Shown here in pieces: positions 1 to 11,069 of a stretch of 64,000 nucleotides of DNA (its first letter is position 1; each line of letters begins with the position of its first letter). The notes beneath the pieces are model-generated. The model was not told where the DNA came from. It did not search any database and saw nothing but the letters and a program-made list of their open reading frames with translations. Origin of the DNA: Euglena gracilis (taxonomy: Eukaryota; Euglenida; Euglenophyceae; Euglenales); the NCBI GenBank assembly GCA_039621445.1, contig CP154957.1, forward strand, positions 27,574,541 through 27,638,540, given 5' to 3'. Made by a program: the position numbers and the translations under genes.

Positions 1-1027
1 TTGACATCCCCCCGTACACACCACTTTCCTGGAACATTGACTTGTGTTGGAGAAGAGGGGAGGTAAACCCCCAAAGTAAAGCCCCGGTCTCAAGGCCGGT
101 GGCAGTGGTCTTTCCGCTGTTGGCAGGTGAGCTGCCAGTTTGGCAGGTAGTGGTGATCTTTCTGCCGTTGGCGGGGCTTGAGCTGCTGGTTTCGCAGCTG
201 GCTCGTCTTGCTCCATTGGAGCCGGGGCAGCAACTGGTACAATGGTTGCTGCTGCAGTTGAGCTTCTATCAACCACAATCTTTGCGGCAGGAACCCGTTA
301 GGTTTCTGGTGGTGATGCTGCCAGTGAACCTCGAGGGGTTAATACTGCAGACACTGCAGACACTGCTGCGGACAGACCCTGTAACACACCACCAAAAACT
401 CCGATAAGGGCTACAGGGGGTGATGACACAGATTGTGGGGGTGAAGGTGCATTGGCACTACCGGCAGTGAGAGGGGCGGTACCATTGGTACTGGTGACCG
501 TGAAGACACGGGAGATGCAAAATCCGTTCCTTGACTTTCAGCAGGGGGTAGGGGGGTCACAGAGCCCAGTAAGGCTATTGGGGCATCTGTATACTCGGAT
601 TCCTCATTAGGGAGGATGCCCTCCAAACCTTCCATGCGGTCTCCCTCGTCTCCCTCTTCCTGTTCTCCCTCTTCACCACTTTCCTCAACCGTTTCCGGAG
701 AGGCTGCTGGTGAGGGTTGTCGTTCGGCTGTCGCGGTTTGTGTAGGGGTTTCTTGCACGATTGTGCTGGTGGGTGGGGATACAGCTATAGCGGGTTGGGG
801 AGAAGAGGTAGCCACAGAAGATTGGCTCTCTTGAGGTTTTGCGGTGGCCGATAAGCCTCTGCCAAATAACCACGACCACGTCCAGAGGCGGATGGTGGTG
901 GATCCGAAGGGAGTCCCTTGGGAACCGGTGTTGCCGGTTGCGGCTGGGTGGAAGACGCCGATGTTGTTACCGGTTGCAGCTGCGTAGTGGATGCCGAATG
1001 CGGCTGGTGCAGGTGTGCCTTTGGCAC
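1..1027 (-). pseudogene. Decayed proline/acid-rich second ORF of unidentified element, copy 1
   Basis: Two overlapping minus-strand frames (1027-785 and 815-411) encode a low-complexity product. A Ser/Thr/Pro/Gln-rich stretch is followed by an acidic run of Glu, Gly and Asp and then more Pro/Ser. The layout matches the intact 470-residue ORF at 60950-62362, which also has PT-rich arms around a Glu/Asp/Ser-rich middle, and it lies in the same place: directly downstream of the conserved core ORF. Frame changes between pieces and the lack of one continuous frame indicate decay. No domain is recognised and no function can be assigned. It runs off the left edge of the window, so its true end is unknown. 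Assignment as the counterpart of the 61-kb ORF rests on order and composition, not on aligned residues. Confidence 0.4.
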
Positions 1028-1078
1028 ATGGCGTTTGCGTGCCTGGTATTTATCCCAAATCTTCCCAGTCGATAATAT

Positions 1079-2192
1079 TCAACCACCTGGTGGTTGATTT
1101 GGAGGAGCGGCAGTGAGTGCCATGCTATCATCGTTGGCCCGTCGGCCTTGAAAAAAAAATGGGGCAAACACTTCTTTATCAAGCGTGTCGCCGAATCCGT
1201 GACAAATGAAATTGTCAATACTTTCCTTGTCGTATCGCGGTCTGATAGGGACATAGTCCGGGGGAATCTCCCTATCGGGATTGAGATAAAAAATATATCT
1301 CGAGAATGTGGCAGATCCAGGCTCTGAACCAGAACTGCTGCAGATACAGCAGGAGCTGGCGATGGTTGCGGCGCGCATTAGCACTACGGTGCACATCGCA
1401 CGATTGTCTGCATGTGCAGAAGCATGATGCGCTTTGGAGCTTCGGCTGGGGCTGTGGGGCCCGTTGGCCTTCTTCATAGTGGCCTCCGGCCTGCGGCTGT
1501 GTACCGTGTTTCCCAAATCCCCCAAAATCCACGGGGACTTTTCCCCCACAGTGGAAACATCTGACGACATACGTCTGGAGGAATCGGAGGTCAATATCGA
1601 CCACTTCGAAGTGAATGGCATATTGCCAGTGGTAAAAGCCTTGCAAATTGCTGCAAAACATGTTCTGTGCGAGTCTGGCTACTTCCTCGGGCAGTGGGTA
1701 AACTTTCCACTCCAGGCCCTTTGGGCCAACACTGCGGATGCAGTCAAAAACTGCCGAAGACGGTCTTTGCCGGTACCATAGTGGTCCTCTTGACCGCATT
1801 CAAGGTAGGGGTGACCACAGGAGTTCATAAAATGACCAAATTTCTGGGTGGGGTATCCCAACCTCCAGTATCGGACCGGCGATGACGTTGCCCTCAAAGG
1901 CGTACAAAATTCCATCGTGGTGGAACTCACGACAACGCTCCCGATAGAGCTGGGTGGTGACTGCGACCACTGGAGAAGCCATGCGGACGGGGAGATGGAG
2001 TTTCTGTTGGAAATTACGCATGGCCTCGAATGCAAGGTCATGGCCAGCGTGAATGTGCTCAAATAGAGCTTCCGTGTCATCTTCATAGAGGTTTTGGTAT
2101 TGGCCTTTCTGGCCTTTCCCTTGGCCTTTCTGGCCTTTTTGGCCTACAACAGTTGCCCTTTTGGGCACACTCTTTCCCTTGCCTTTTCCCAA
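1079..2192 (-). pseudogene. Conserved core protein of unidentified element, broken copy 1
   Basis: The frame starts at 2192 with a basic Gly/Lys/Gln linker (GKGKGK, then repeated GQKG) and is open to a stop at 1800-1802. It resumes in the same frame to about 1500, and a second frame (to 1079) carries the C-terminus. It is clearly homologous to 62471-63360. Shared blocks are a V/IGP-G-W-V-PLP segment, MFC followed by a tyrosine-rich stretch, VDIDL versus VGIDL, a C-x2-C pair before PVDF-GFG, ARRNHRQ-LL, RAW-LEIY, and a shared APFF-GRR tail. The C-x2-C pair could bind zinc, but no known zinc fold is recognised. The internal stop and frame switch show it is inactivated. It is not a known gag, capsid or enzyme as far as can be seen. 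Confidence 0.6.
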
Positions 2193-2199
2193 TCGGGAA

Positions 2200-2760
2200 A
2201 TTTCACGTCTGGCTTCTTGCCAGTCGCGCGGGGGTCAAGTTGCGCGCGAAATGGGGACCCACGTAGATTGGGTTCATATCATTTGCTTTTCAAGCAATTC
2301 GTGTGATGTGTGGGCATTTTCTTGGCTTGGTGTGTACCCCCCCCCCCTTTATTGTGGAGCAGGTGCTCTTGTAGCGGACGCTCGCTTCGCCAGAGGGGGG
2401 GGTGCTCTTCTATTTGGACCCTGCTCTTGTAGTGGACATCACACACATTTTCCTACAGCGTTCCAGCGCCCAGTCAGTTTCCGGTCCCCTCAACCTCCCT
2501 TCCTCCACCTAAACCGGCAGCCAAGCGCAAACGGCAGCCGAAGATGGAGGAATTGTTCAGCCGCTGAGATCTGGGAAGCTTGCCTTTTTGAGGCAAGTTA
2601 CAAACCTTGCCACAATCACATGGAATGACTTGCCTTGCTTCTGCTTCCATTGGTTTTCCAGGGGAAGTGCTCTTGCAGTGGACACTCGCTTCGCCGGGGG
2701 GGGGGGGGCTGCTCTTGTAGAGGGCGTGCCCTCCTATTTAGGGGGGGGGGGTAGCAGGTT
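2200..2760. repeat. C/G-run-rich spacer with repeated CTCGCTTCGCC motif
   Basis: No gene is visible here. The stretch contains two copies of a short motif, GCTCTTGTAG/CAGTGGACGCTC-like followed by GCTTCGCC and a long G run (about 2368-2402 and 2669-2708). A related motif (GGACGCTCGCTTCATCCGGC) occurs at 3570-3600 and again at 11593-11620. These look like fragments of one short dispersed repeat lying inside the decayed element. Confidence 0.45.
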
Positions 2761-3368
2761 GATCCTGCCAATCTGCCAATAGCGGTGGAGTATTGTTAGG
2801 GAGGGGTTCACCTAAATTGTCAATGCAGGTGGGGTTTTGTGCTCTATAGACCGTGTCCTCGTACATCTTACGAGCTCGTTCTGTGGCTTCGTAAATTTCT
2901 CTTTCGGCCTTTTGGGCTCGTTCTGCATCATCGAGCTCTTCCTCAATAGGTGTTGGTCCACTGATGATTTCCGTTGTGGCCTCTTGGTGTGGAGCAGCAG
3001 CGGGTTGCGCTACTACCGGTTGTGCCGGTTGTGGCGCCGTTGGCGCTGCTTGTGCCACTGGAGGTGCCTGCCTGCACCTTTGGCGCGGCTTTTGCTGCTA
3101 CTGGCTGGGGCGGCTGCGCCTTTGGGCGCTGGTCTGGCCGGTGACACAGACGAGGTGGGCATAGGGGTAGCGGCCTGTTGGCCACCTGAAGCGCGCCTTT
3201 GCGGCACAGGGGTATTCCTGCCCTGTGGGGCAGTAAAAACCCCCAAATAATATTGTGCCCGCAGCTCCATTGGACGGCCGCCTCCGGCGGCGGGGTGTGC
3301 AGCACTATTTGGACCCACCGCACTATCGGACTGGGTGCCTCTTGGTCCCGGCCTATCACCACACGCAC
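2738..3368 (-). pseudogene. Pro/Ala-rich N-terminal part of unidentified element core protein, copy 1
   Basis: Minus-strand frames at 3318-3013 and 3058-2738 encode a Pro/Ala/Gln-rich, basic N-terminal segment. A charged, probably coiled-coil stretch rich in Glu, Arg, Lys and Ala follows (around 2950-2850, with an EELDDAERAQKAEREIYEAT-type heptad look). In the intact copy, the segment upstream of the conserved core (63545-64000) is likewise Pro/Gln/Arg-rich, so this piece probably continues the same product as 1079-2192. The change of frame near 3050 and C/G runs at 2695-2750 break it. Function is unknown; by position and composition it could be a nucleic-acid-binding, gag-like leader, which is inference. 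Confidence 0.4.
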
Positions 3369-3515
3369 CCTGTTAGCCTGCTCAATGTCCTACTCTAAGG
3401 CTAACAAGGTCGTGTGGCTTATCTTCGGATGACTTCTGTGAGATGTTCGGGTGGGAATTTGCCCCCTTTCCCCTCCCTGCGGATTACGAAAGGCGCCTGC
3501 AGTAGGCTGCACCAG
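3228..3515. repeat. Inverted repeat partner of 10635-10915
   Basis: About 290 bp here reappears in reverse complement at 10635-10915 with scattered substitutions and small indels. Recognisable shared blocks are AGTGCTGTGGGTCC, GGCACCCAGTC, TCAATGTCCT and GCAGGCGCC. The two copies face each other 7.1 kb apart. The repeat overlaps the N-terminal part of the decayed element, so it may be an end of that element or an insertion in it. Confidence 0.65.
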
Positions 3516-3544
3516 CTTCTACGCATTTCATATTTTGTATTGCC

Positions 3545-4051
3545 ATGTTTTTGGGGGCTGCAGCACTATTGGACGCTCGCTTCATCCGGCGGGGGTGCAG
3601 CACTATGGGTGACATTCCCCAGCACCAACAGTGCAGCCGTCGCGAATTTTTCACGACACACAATGCCCTCCTCGTATGCCAAGAGGACGTCCACCCGAAT
3701 ATTGGGAACCCCCAACGCAATATGCGTACCCGCCTATGACGCAACCGTCTGCTGGACCGGCAGAGTTTCCGTATCCAGCTCATCTGGAAACTGGAAGTCA
3801 CCTGCCCATACATATCCTGGGCAGATGATCTGGCACAGGCTGAGGCCGAAGGCCGTGTGGAGGTGGAAGAGGAAGTACCAACGGTACGGGAACCTCTGGA
3901 ACCTCTCCCACCACCCCGTTTCAACTCTCCTCAGCAAGCAGCTGAATATCAGCACGCTCTCCAGCACTTGCAAGGCTATCGGCCCGGTGAACGCAGATGT
4001 GCGTCCCAGCCGTACAGGCCGGCTGACCTTGGCAAGCGCGGCAAGGCCTGA
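3545..4051 (+). pseudogene. Plus-strand fragment related to unidentified element N-terminus
   Basis: A frame from 3857 to 4051 contains FNSPQQAAEYQHALQHLQ. This matches a segment encoded on the minus strand at about 63810-63870 (FESPAQRATYKEALQHLT): both have PRF, S-P-Q/A-Q, Y-x2-ALQHL in register. Upstream, a second frame (3631-3828) is Pro-rich with YPAHLETG-type sequence. The fragment is thus an N-terminal piece of the same protein family as 63545-64000, here in the opposite orientation to the adjacent minus-strand copy. It is short, frame-broken and ends in low-complexity sequence. Confidence 0.45.
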
Positions 4052-4289
4052 GTCTCTATCCCCAATGGGGAGACCGAAACCCCCAGCCAGACAGGTTAAC
4101 CCCCCCCTAATAGTGCTGTGGGGCCAATAGAGCTGCGGGTTTTTTTCAGTTTTCAGGTACCCAAAAGCATTAAAAATTTTCCTTTGGCGCTTTGCGCCAT
4201 GTGCAAATTGATTTAAATTGACATTTAGCATGTTTTTTGCACCTCAAAAATATGAAATTTTTTGAAATTTCATCATTTTTTGTACCTGC

Positions 4290-4730
4290 CCCCCCCCGGG
4301 CAATGTCGCGCGACAAATCGGGCAGCACGGAGGGGGGTGACAATTTCCCGGGGGCGTCAATTGCCCGGGGGCGTCAATTGCCCACCCATGTAGGCCACAA
4401 TAAATCCAAATGACCAAGAACGCCATCTGAAACACCAGTGAACATGTAAAAATGCAGCTATGGTTGTGATATTGTGCATAGGATTTGGTATGTGACATTT
4501 CTCAGCACGTTGTAGCGAAATAGAGGTTCAATCGAGTTGTGTCGGCGAAAAGAAAATTCACAAACATCTTCTGTGGGGGGGTGACAAACCGGGCAGCACG
4601 GAGGGGGGTGACAATTTCCCGGGGTGACAAATTGGCCGGCACAGCCAGGGGTGACAATTGCCCGGGGGCGTCAATTGCCCGGGGGCGTCAATTGCCCGGG
4701 GGGGGGGCGGGTATGCAATTGGAATTTTTG
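4290..4730 (-). mobile_element. Direct-repeat-bounded 0.45-kb element, copy 1 (inverted relative to 21.9 kb)
   Basis: Two blocks in the same orientation (about 4315-4385 and 4586-4700) each read GGGCAGCACGGAGGGGGGTG, then TGACAATTTCCCGGGG and GGCGTCAATTGCCCGGG units. They flank a roughly 200-bp AT-rich core. The whole unit occurs in reverse complement at 21870-22300, core included (the core shares TTGTGATATTGTGCA-like and AGCACGTTGTAGC blocks). No coding capacity is seen. The structure resembles a short non-autonomous element with terminal direct repeats, but no target duplication was identified. Confidence 0.6.
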
Positions 4731-4991
4731 GTAATTTTTCAGGGAAAATTTTCACCGTCTTCGGTGCTTCGCGCCTTCAGGGGGGGTCCTATTTTGGGGG
4801 GGTCTTATTTTTGGGAGGGTTTTATTTGGGGGGGGTTCATCCCCACCCAAACCTCAGGAACAGAGGGAGGGCTCTCCATCTGAGTATGTGAGGTGGGGGG
4901 TGCTGGTGAAAGATCCTGATTGAGTGGATGGGTGCCCAAATGATTGATGCTGAATGCTGGTGCTAGTGAAACCACACTGTGCTAGCAAGAG

Positions 4992-5461
4992 TCAGCAGGA
5001 CAGGCAAGCTGGAAGTGAGTGGTTGTGCAATTTCGACAGTGGAACCCCTAGAGAACAGCTAATCCGTCCATATATTGTCCAAAAGTCCCAAAATAACCCT
5101 TGGGGAACACAATATTGACTGAGGTTCTTTCTCAATGCCCAATGCCAGCCACACAAAGGGACTGCTTTGTTTGGTGGCTTGAATGCAGCAAGAACGGCAT
5201 GTCTTTTCCAGAGGGTGGTCTTTTCCTTGGGCTTCCCGTCACACATTACTGCATCCACACGCTCCACTGGTACCCATGGAGTACTCTGATATCTGGAGGG
5301 CGCTCCAGCTCACTGTAAGCCTTCGCTGTGGGCCAAAGGCAGGGCGCCTGGCCACGACCTCGTACAGCAAATTGGTCCAGATGCCCTTGCGGCTGAGCTC
5401 AGACTGGATCGCGGTGAGGGGCACGTCAGAAGCCAAAATGCACCACTTCACCAAAGCACTG
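4992..5461 (-). CDS. Unrecognised coding-like segment, minus strand
   Basis: Two adjoining minus-strand frames look protein-like and are free of low complexity. One (5454-5239) contains PLTAIQSELSRKGIWTNLL and RRLTVSWSALQI. The other (5267-4992) contains ERVDAVMCDGKPKEKTTLW followed by a Trp/Cys-bearing stretch. They would join with a frame change near 5270. A CAG acceptor-like site lies just upstream near 5460, so this could be one or two exons of a gene or a remnant of a retroelement protein. A weaker coding-like run continues upstream to about 5700. I do not recognise the family, and no start or stop can be fixed. Confidence 0.3.
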
Positions 5462-5709
5462 CGCCAAACAACCCGGAAAGGGTTTTAGGTCCAGAGAAAT
5501 AGTAGGACAAAGCCCTAACCCAGCAACCCAGGGACCCAGAAAGCCAAACCCCCGTTCAACCCAAAGGGCTTGGTGGGAACAGAGTCAAAATCAGCCTTTG
5601 CCACGCCCGCACACATTTTCGGCAGCCTCACCGCCGTGACCCGCAACACGTCTCCCTCTGCCACTGTTGGAGGTTCGCCTTCGCTGCAGGGTCACTCTGC
5701 AGCAGTGCC

Positions 5710-7090
5710 CAGACGTCAGGCTCAGGAGTCCAACCACAACGTGGCATCGTGTCTGGGAGCCACATATGTACGTGCGAGGGTGAGCACCAGTATGATATTA
5801 ACGCAATGTCCCTGGCCGCCTCTGTTTCAAACCAACTGCGGGCTTTTGTAATCCTGGACCCATTTGTTACATGTTCTGACCATTGGCACGAGCAACAAAA
5901 TTAGAATGACATGGAAATTATTGCTCTGTAGTACATTTTCTGTTTCCATTTTGATGCTCCTTTTAAAAAAAATGACGCACTCTGAGACCTGTGAATTTGA
6001 TCAAAAAAATAAATCAAACGAACTATTTTGCCCCACGTGGGAAGGAACGAACACCCAAAACAAAATGGCGACCGTTTAGAAACATTTAAACTGATGTGGA
6101 TGGTCGATGGGGCATGTTCGAATTCAATATGATGTTACGTGGTTCAGTCTGACTTAAAATGATTTTGAAAAAAAAAACTAATTATTTAACTCATAACGTC
6201 CGGCCAATGATTCCATGTGCTCATTTTATGTGGTTTTATATGATTAAATTATTTTTGAGATAATTGTATACCATAATCATATGTGACTTTATATGATTTG
6301 ATGCACCACGGTTTTTTTCAAAAAAAACACAAACTGTGCCCACCCACTGTGGTACGTGGTAAGGAAAAATACCTTGGCCGCCAAAGGAAAACTTTGGCTT
6401 TTCCATGTGCCCCCCTTTCAAAAGAAATGCTGAAAGATCTTACCCTGATCTTAACCTTGGCTGTCACAATAACCCTGACCCTAACCTTGTTTCTGAAATA
6501 ACAGAAAACACTTGGAAAAGGTCAATGAAACAAACCATCAAAGTGCATTTAACAAGTTTTCTTCACTAAACTTCTGCCCCCCCCCCCCAAGGTGGCCGGT
6601 AGCTTAAGGATGGCTCTTTTCCTTTTCCTGGATCCTCCCCCCAAAAATAAAACGGAACTTGCCTCATTTGTCCGAAGAAGCGCCACGTCTTCAAGGTTGA
6701 TGCAGCGTTCACCCCTCCTCTGTTTTGCACTTATTCAGAAAAGGTCGACGTTTTTTGGGGGGGGGCATGCTTCAAATCGAGCAATGCAAAGGTACAGGTA
6801 ATCTTTTGGAGTGGGGAGCCGTTTTACCCTGACCACTGTGGTTCAAGTCCCCTGCCCCCAATGGGGCGGCCAGCTGCGGAGGGGAGGCCTGGGTGGGGAG
6901 GTCCTCCAGCAACGCCGACTGTACGTTGAGCTCGGGGCACAGGGAGGCTGCCGGTCAGGCGAACCATTGCAGGGAGGGGCGGCTGGGGACCCGCTGTGGA
7001 AACCCCCGTGGGCAGGAGTGGGAATACCGCTGAGAAGCCACCGCTTGAAACCAAGGCTGCAGAGTGAGGGGAGAACGTTCCTTAGGTGGT
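5710..7090. other. Mostly AT-rich sequence without recognised gene
   Basis: From 5710 to about 6800 the sequence is AT-rich with poly-A tracts and a run of telomere-like CCCTGACCCTAACCTT at 6466-6490. A GC-rich island at 6815-7085 is open in several frames, but no frame gives recognisable protein and no convincing splice sites were seen. Confidence 0.4.
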
Positions 7091-7092
7091 GC

Positions 7093-8010
7093 ATCTCACA
7101 CTGAAGCTTTTTTGCTTTGTCGCTGTGCGCAAATCGACATTTTTTACGAAATTCTTGAACCGCCGAATGAACCTGGTGAAACAGCAACATATAATATCCA
7201 CTTCTCGCGATACAGGTAGAAAACACAAAGGTTACAAAGTTTCAAAACCTCACCCTAGCGAGGTGTGTGAAACAGCTGGAGCGACAGATTGGTGTTGTGG
7301 TCTGTGAAATAGGTGGGTTGTACATGGCTGTTACAACTATGGGTTTCGGTGTGTCCGTGCTGCCTGTAACTACCGGGAGATGTATACCTGTTTGTTTGGG
7401 GCCGACTATCCACTGTTTCAGACAACGTGATGTGCAGGTAAATTAGTCGACGACTGTGGCATAAAAATCTTTCCAGAACTCTGCTGCTACCAGACGGATC
7501 AAAATGTGTGTCTATCGATGGAACACACGTGACAAATTAATGAAATGAGGGTGGATGTGCGCATCTGCGCACACCAACCACATGTGATTTTGACAGGTTC
7601 ATGTGCGCAAATGCACACACCAATCGCCTGCAAAATAAATAAATGGTCGATGAGAGCAAATGCGCACACCAACCACCAACACAAAACATATATGTGGTTG
7701 GTGTGCGCAAATGTGCGAGTGGTGGATGTGCGCATTTGCGCACACCAACCAGGTGGAACTTGAGAAATGTACTCCTCATTTTTTATACCACATGAAACAC
7801 AACACCTGCCTTTTCTTGGCTTTAGAAATAAAGGTTGGGGCAAGGATTTTGAATGGGTACTTTTTGCAATGTGTGACAAAGAACGGTGGCTTGTGAACGT
7901 TTTTTTTTGTTTTACTTCTGTTTTATGGCGTGCTCTTCATCCTGAACTGTTGACGTGCGCACTTGTGCACACCGACCATTGCGGATGCAAAACTTTTGAA
8001 ATTATTGTGC
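7093..8010. repeat. TTTGCGC/GCGCAAA hairpin region
   Basis: This begins with CACTGAAGCTTTTTTGCTTT and then GCGCAAATCGACATTTTT at 7127-7144. The latter is exactly the reverse complement of 11951-11968. The start resembles the terminal repeat of the 36.17-kb element (CACTTAAGCTTTTTTCGTTT). Between 7545 and 7760 at least four copies of a (T)GTGCGCAAATGCGCAC-type palindrome alternate with GGTTGGTG/CACCAACC arms, and one more occurs at 7953-7970. No coding function is seen; the open frames here follow from the palindromic repeats. Confidence 0.55.
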
Positions 8011-8163
8011 GGTGACAAATATCTGGTTTTTACATTATGTGAAACATGCAGTGAACACACTGTATGACAGGAGAAAGTTTGTCCTCTCAAAGTGCAAGTT
8101 TGCATGTCTTATCTCCAACCCATACGACCGATCGTTTTCGTGCCATCAATTTGGAAGTTGCGC

Positions 8164-8353
8164 GGGAGGAATTGATGATGTGTAAACCTCCGTGATTGCT
8201 GGACACTTTTCTTTATTCCAAAATTTCAAAATTACGTGTGTGTGATCTTCCTGTTTCTGGGAGGAATTGATGATGTGTAAACCCCCATGATTGCTGGACA
8301 CTTTTCTTTATTCCAAAATTTCAAAATTACGTGTGTGTGATCTTCCTGTTTCT
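8164..8353. repeat. 95-bp tandem duplication
   Basis: The unit starting GGGAGGAATTGATGATGTG at 8164 is repeated from 8259 with only a few substitutions (cctccgt versus cccccat). Both units end TCTTCCTGTTTCT. It is a simple recent two-copy tandem duplication in AT-rich sequence. Confidence 0.9.
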
Positions 8354-8739
8354 CCGACCGGGAATCAATTTTCTGTTTTTGACACAATGATGCCTCATTT
8401 GTTTTACCTCAGAAAACATGCAACATACCAGTTTTTGTGCAGAATATCAGGGTGCTGAGTCCCGTTACTTTCACCAATCCAACCAGGTGCAAACATTAAA
8501 TATTTTATCCCTCCAAAACAATGAGTTTTGTGGCCACATTTAAGACGCTCCCATTCTCCATTGTTTCCATGGACCAGCAGCTTGCCCGCCCCCCCCCCCC
8601 AGTCTGCCGTCCCGGATGAGGGGATTAACAACGCCACCTCGGTGGCTGTTGCTGAACCGGGGGGTTTATGACGGCCTTGTGGATGCTTAAGCGCAACCAC
8701 CTATCATCACCTGATGTGACCATACAATTTTTTACCGAC

Positions 8740-9400
8740 TCCGGGGGGGGGGGTCACTCCGCTCTGCGAAAAACCAGTCAGTCACTTTTTTTGGGAAACC
8801 AGTCAGTCACCCCCCCCCCCTAGGGGTGGGTTCATCCCCCCCACCCACCACAACACCCCGCAAGGAGAAGTTCCCCGTGCGCCGAAGGTGCCAAGAGAAA
8901 ACTTTGACCTAAAAAAATCAGCGTGCAGGAGACCTGAGAAGGCCTGGGAGCAGGCTCCAACACAGGCAGGTCGGACCCCCCTCTGGTCCGGGGACCCCCC
9001 CTCCCCCACCTAAACAGTGGCGCGGTCCGGGTGACCGACTTTTGCCCCGGCGCTTTGCCGGGCCGGGCCGGGCCGAAAATTTTTGGCCCCCCAAAACGGC
9101 CAAAAATGCCATTTGGGCAAAAAATTGTCAAAAATGCAAAAATAATTCGGCTCAAAGTGCTGGAAATTTTTTTTGACCTCTTGGCGGGGGGTCCCGGGTA
9201 CCCCCCCCCCAGGTCGGTCCAGGCGCTCTTGGCAGATGGGGAGGGGGTGGTCCGGACCACCTCTCCGGCCTAGGAGGGGGGGGGGGATTGGGGGGACACC
9301 CCCCACCTACACCCCGTCCTTATATCGAACCCTGCCTGGGGGGTGTTCGCCCCCCCCCCCCCACCAGGATGGGGGCGGTCGACTCCCCTGCCTACCACAG
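8740..9400. repeat. C/G-bounded GCGC-hairpin repeat copy
   Basis: The stretch starts with tandem CAGTCAGTCAC motifs (8775-8810) between C runs. It continues through GTGCGCCGAAGGTGCCAAGA and a CCGGCGCTTTGCCGGG hairpin (9047-9065) followed by GAAAATTTTTGGCCCCCC. It ends in further C runs at 9200 and 9350. The arrangement of C run, GCGC hairpin, GAAAATTTT and G/C run recurs at several other places in the window. No gene is supported. Confidence 0.45.
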
Positions 9401-9415
9401 GGTTGAGGGGATTCA

Positions 9416-10250
9416 CATACACACGTTCCTGGGGGGCAGCAGCGGGACACCCCCCCAAAGGGAGGCACGGGCGGCCGCCGCCCTGGCCGACGTTGGCGTG
9501 GATGCGCCACGCGAAGTACCCGAACACCAGCGCGCAGCCCAGGCAGAGGAGGGGCGGGAGGGCCCGCGGGCTGATGCAGCGCGCCTTGGAGAAGCCCAGC
9601 AGCAGGAGCACGACGGCGGGGGGGACTGCGCTGCCAGGCCCCCCCCAACGCCCCCTGGGGGGGGGCAACCACAGCCCAACTAAACGGAATGAAAGGTGAA
9701 TTTTCTTAATTCATTTTGCCAATGTTTTACCCGCCCCGGGAGAAACAGTTTCATTGCCCCTGCAATAGCCCAGTGAAATCAAACAAAAATAATATAATAA
9801 TATAATAATATAATAATATAATAATATAATAATATAATAATATAATAATATATAATATAATAATATATTCTAGTAATATAATAATATAATAATAGTACAC
9901 ATCAATCGGTTCCATTGCCAAATGTCATCCAACTACAATGCGTTCACGCCCCTGCTCTTTGGAATTACAAGTGTCAGGGGAGGTGGCAGACAGATTGAGT
10001 ACTCGAAAGCTCACATTGCAACCGACCCAACCAGAGTGCGCCCGGTCCAGTGCCCAGGTCTCAAGACAGGCGTCCAAGCAAAGGGGGAGCAGGCCTGCGC
10101 GAACGGCAGCAGCGTGCCCACCCCGACGAGCCCCGCCTTGCAGCTGGTGAGGATGGCCAGCAGCTGGCCCAGCGAGAGGGCCAGCGCCGCGGCGAGGGAC
10201 GCGCCAGGCCCGGGGTTGGAACCCGCCACGGGGTGGGAGGGGCCGGGCGG
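9416..10250 (-). CDS. Two exon-like segments of a membrane protein, minus strand (tentative)
   Basis: Two GC-rich minus-strand islands encode hydrophobic helices. The first (about 10240-10090) carries SLAAALALSLGQLLAIL then a KAGLVGVGTLLPF stretch. The second (about 9631-9475) has VVLLLLGF, then a short basic loop, then LPPLLCLGCALVFGYFAW. Each gives one or two candidate membrane spans. The second is preceded by a CAG on the minus strand, so an acceptor is plausible. The small glycine/alanine-rich helices are loosely like small multi-span families such as TMEM14, but I see no diagnostic motif. The start, stop and connecting splice sites are not resolved, and between the two lies an AT microsatellite that would be intronic. 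Confidence 0.3.
9786..9895. repeat. (AATAATAT)n AT microsatellite
   Basis: About 110 bp of ATAATAT repeats, slightly interrupted near 9865 by TTCTAGTA. Confidence 0.95.
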
Positions 10251-10634
10251 TAAGTAACTGGGTGACTCAGAGGCGCTCACAAAAAACGCACAGATGTTGA
10301 TGGAATCAAATCCGTGGGAGGGGTGAGTTGGAGATTCCGGACCACGCGCTTTGAGGCAGCAAGCCTTCAAGGCTTGTCCTCAGACAATTCACAGGCGCAG
10401 AGGAGGAGGCCCAAAGAGGTGGGTTCGATGTCATCAACCCCCCCCCTGGTCAAGGGAGGCCCCCCCCTGACGGTGGAATGGCGGGGAAAAAAACACATTT
10501 GTGGATCCACCCACCCAAAACCCACCCAAATTGGCCGCCAAAAACCCCCCTGATAGAATCTTCAGCCCGGCCACCCCCTCCCCCAAAAAAATGAATTTTA
10601 CCCAAAGATGATGTGTTGTATTTTATGGCCCCCT

Positions 10635-10915
10635 GATGGTGCAGCCTACTGCAGGCGCCTTTTGTAATCCGCAGAGAGGGGAAAGGGGGCAAATTCCCAC
10701 CCGAACAACTCACAGAAGTCGTCCGAAGATGAACCACACAACCTCACCAGCCTCAGAGAAGGACATTGAGCAGACAAAAAGGGTGCCTGTGGTGATAGTC
10801 CGGGACTAAGAGGCACCCAGTCCAATAGTGCTGTGGGTCCAAATAGTGCTGCACCCCCCACCGCCGAAGGCGGCCGTCCAATAGAGCTGCGGGTGCAATA
10901 TTATTTGGGGGGGTT
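10635..10915. repeat. Inverted repeat partner of 3228-3515
   Basis: Reverse-complement copy of 3228-3515, including the GCCGCCTCCGGCGG-like block (here CCGCCGAAGGCGGCC) near the end. Open frames in this stretch simply mirror those of the partner copy. Confidence 0.65.
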
Positions 10916-11069
10916 TAGTGCACATTTTGTCCTGAATTTTTGTCCAGCCCCCCCCCCCCTGGCCAAATGCTGCTGTCTGAGCACAATTCCTGAGGCCTTG
11001 CATTCATTGAAATATTCTGCCTGCGCCAGGCTGTAAAAAGTCTTTTGGCTGCACAATTCTTTAATGACA

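Noticed and set aside
6811-7104. GC-rich island open on both strands
   Set aside because: No frame gave recognisable protein, and no convincing splice pair was found.
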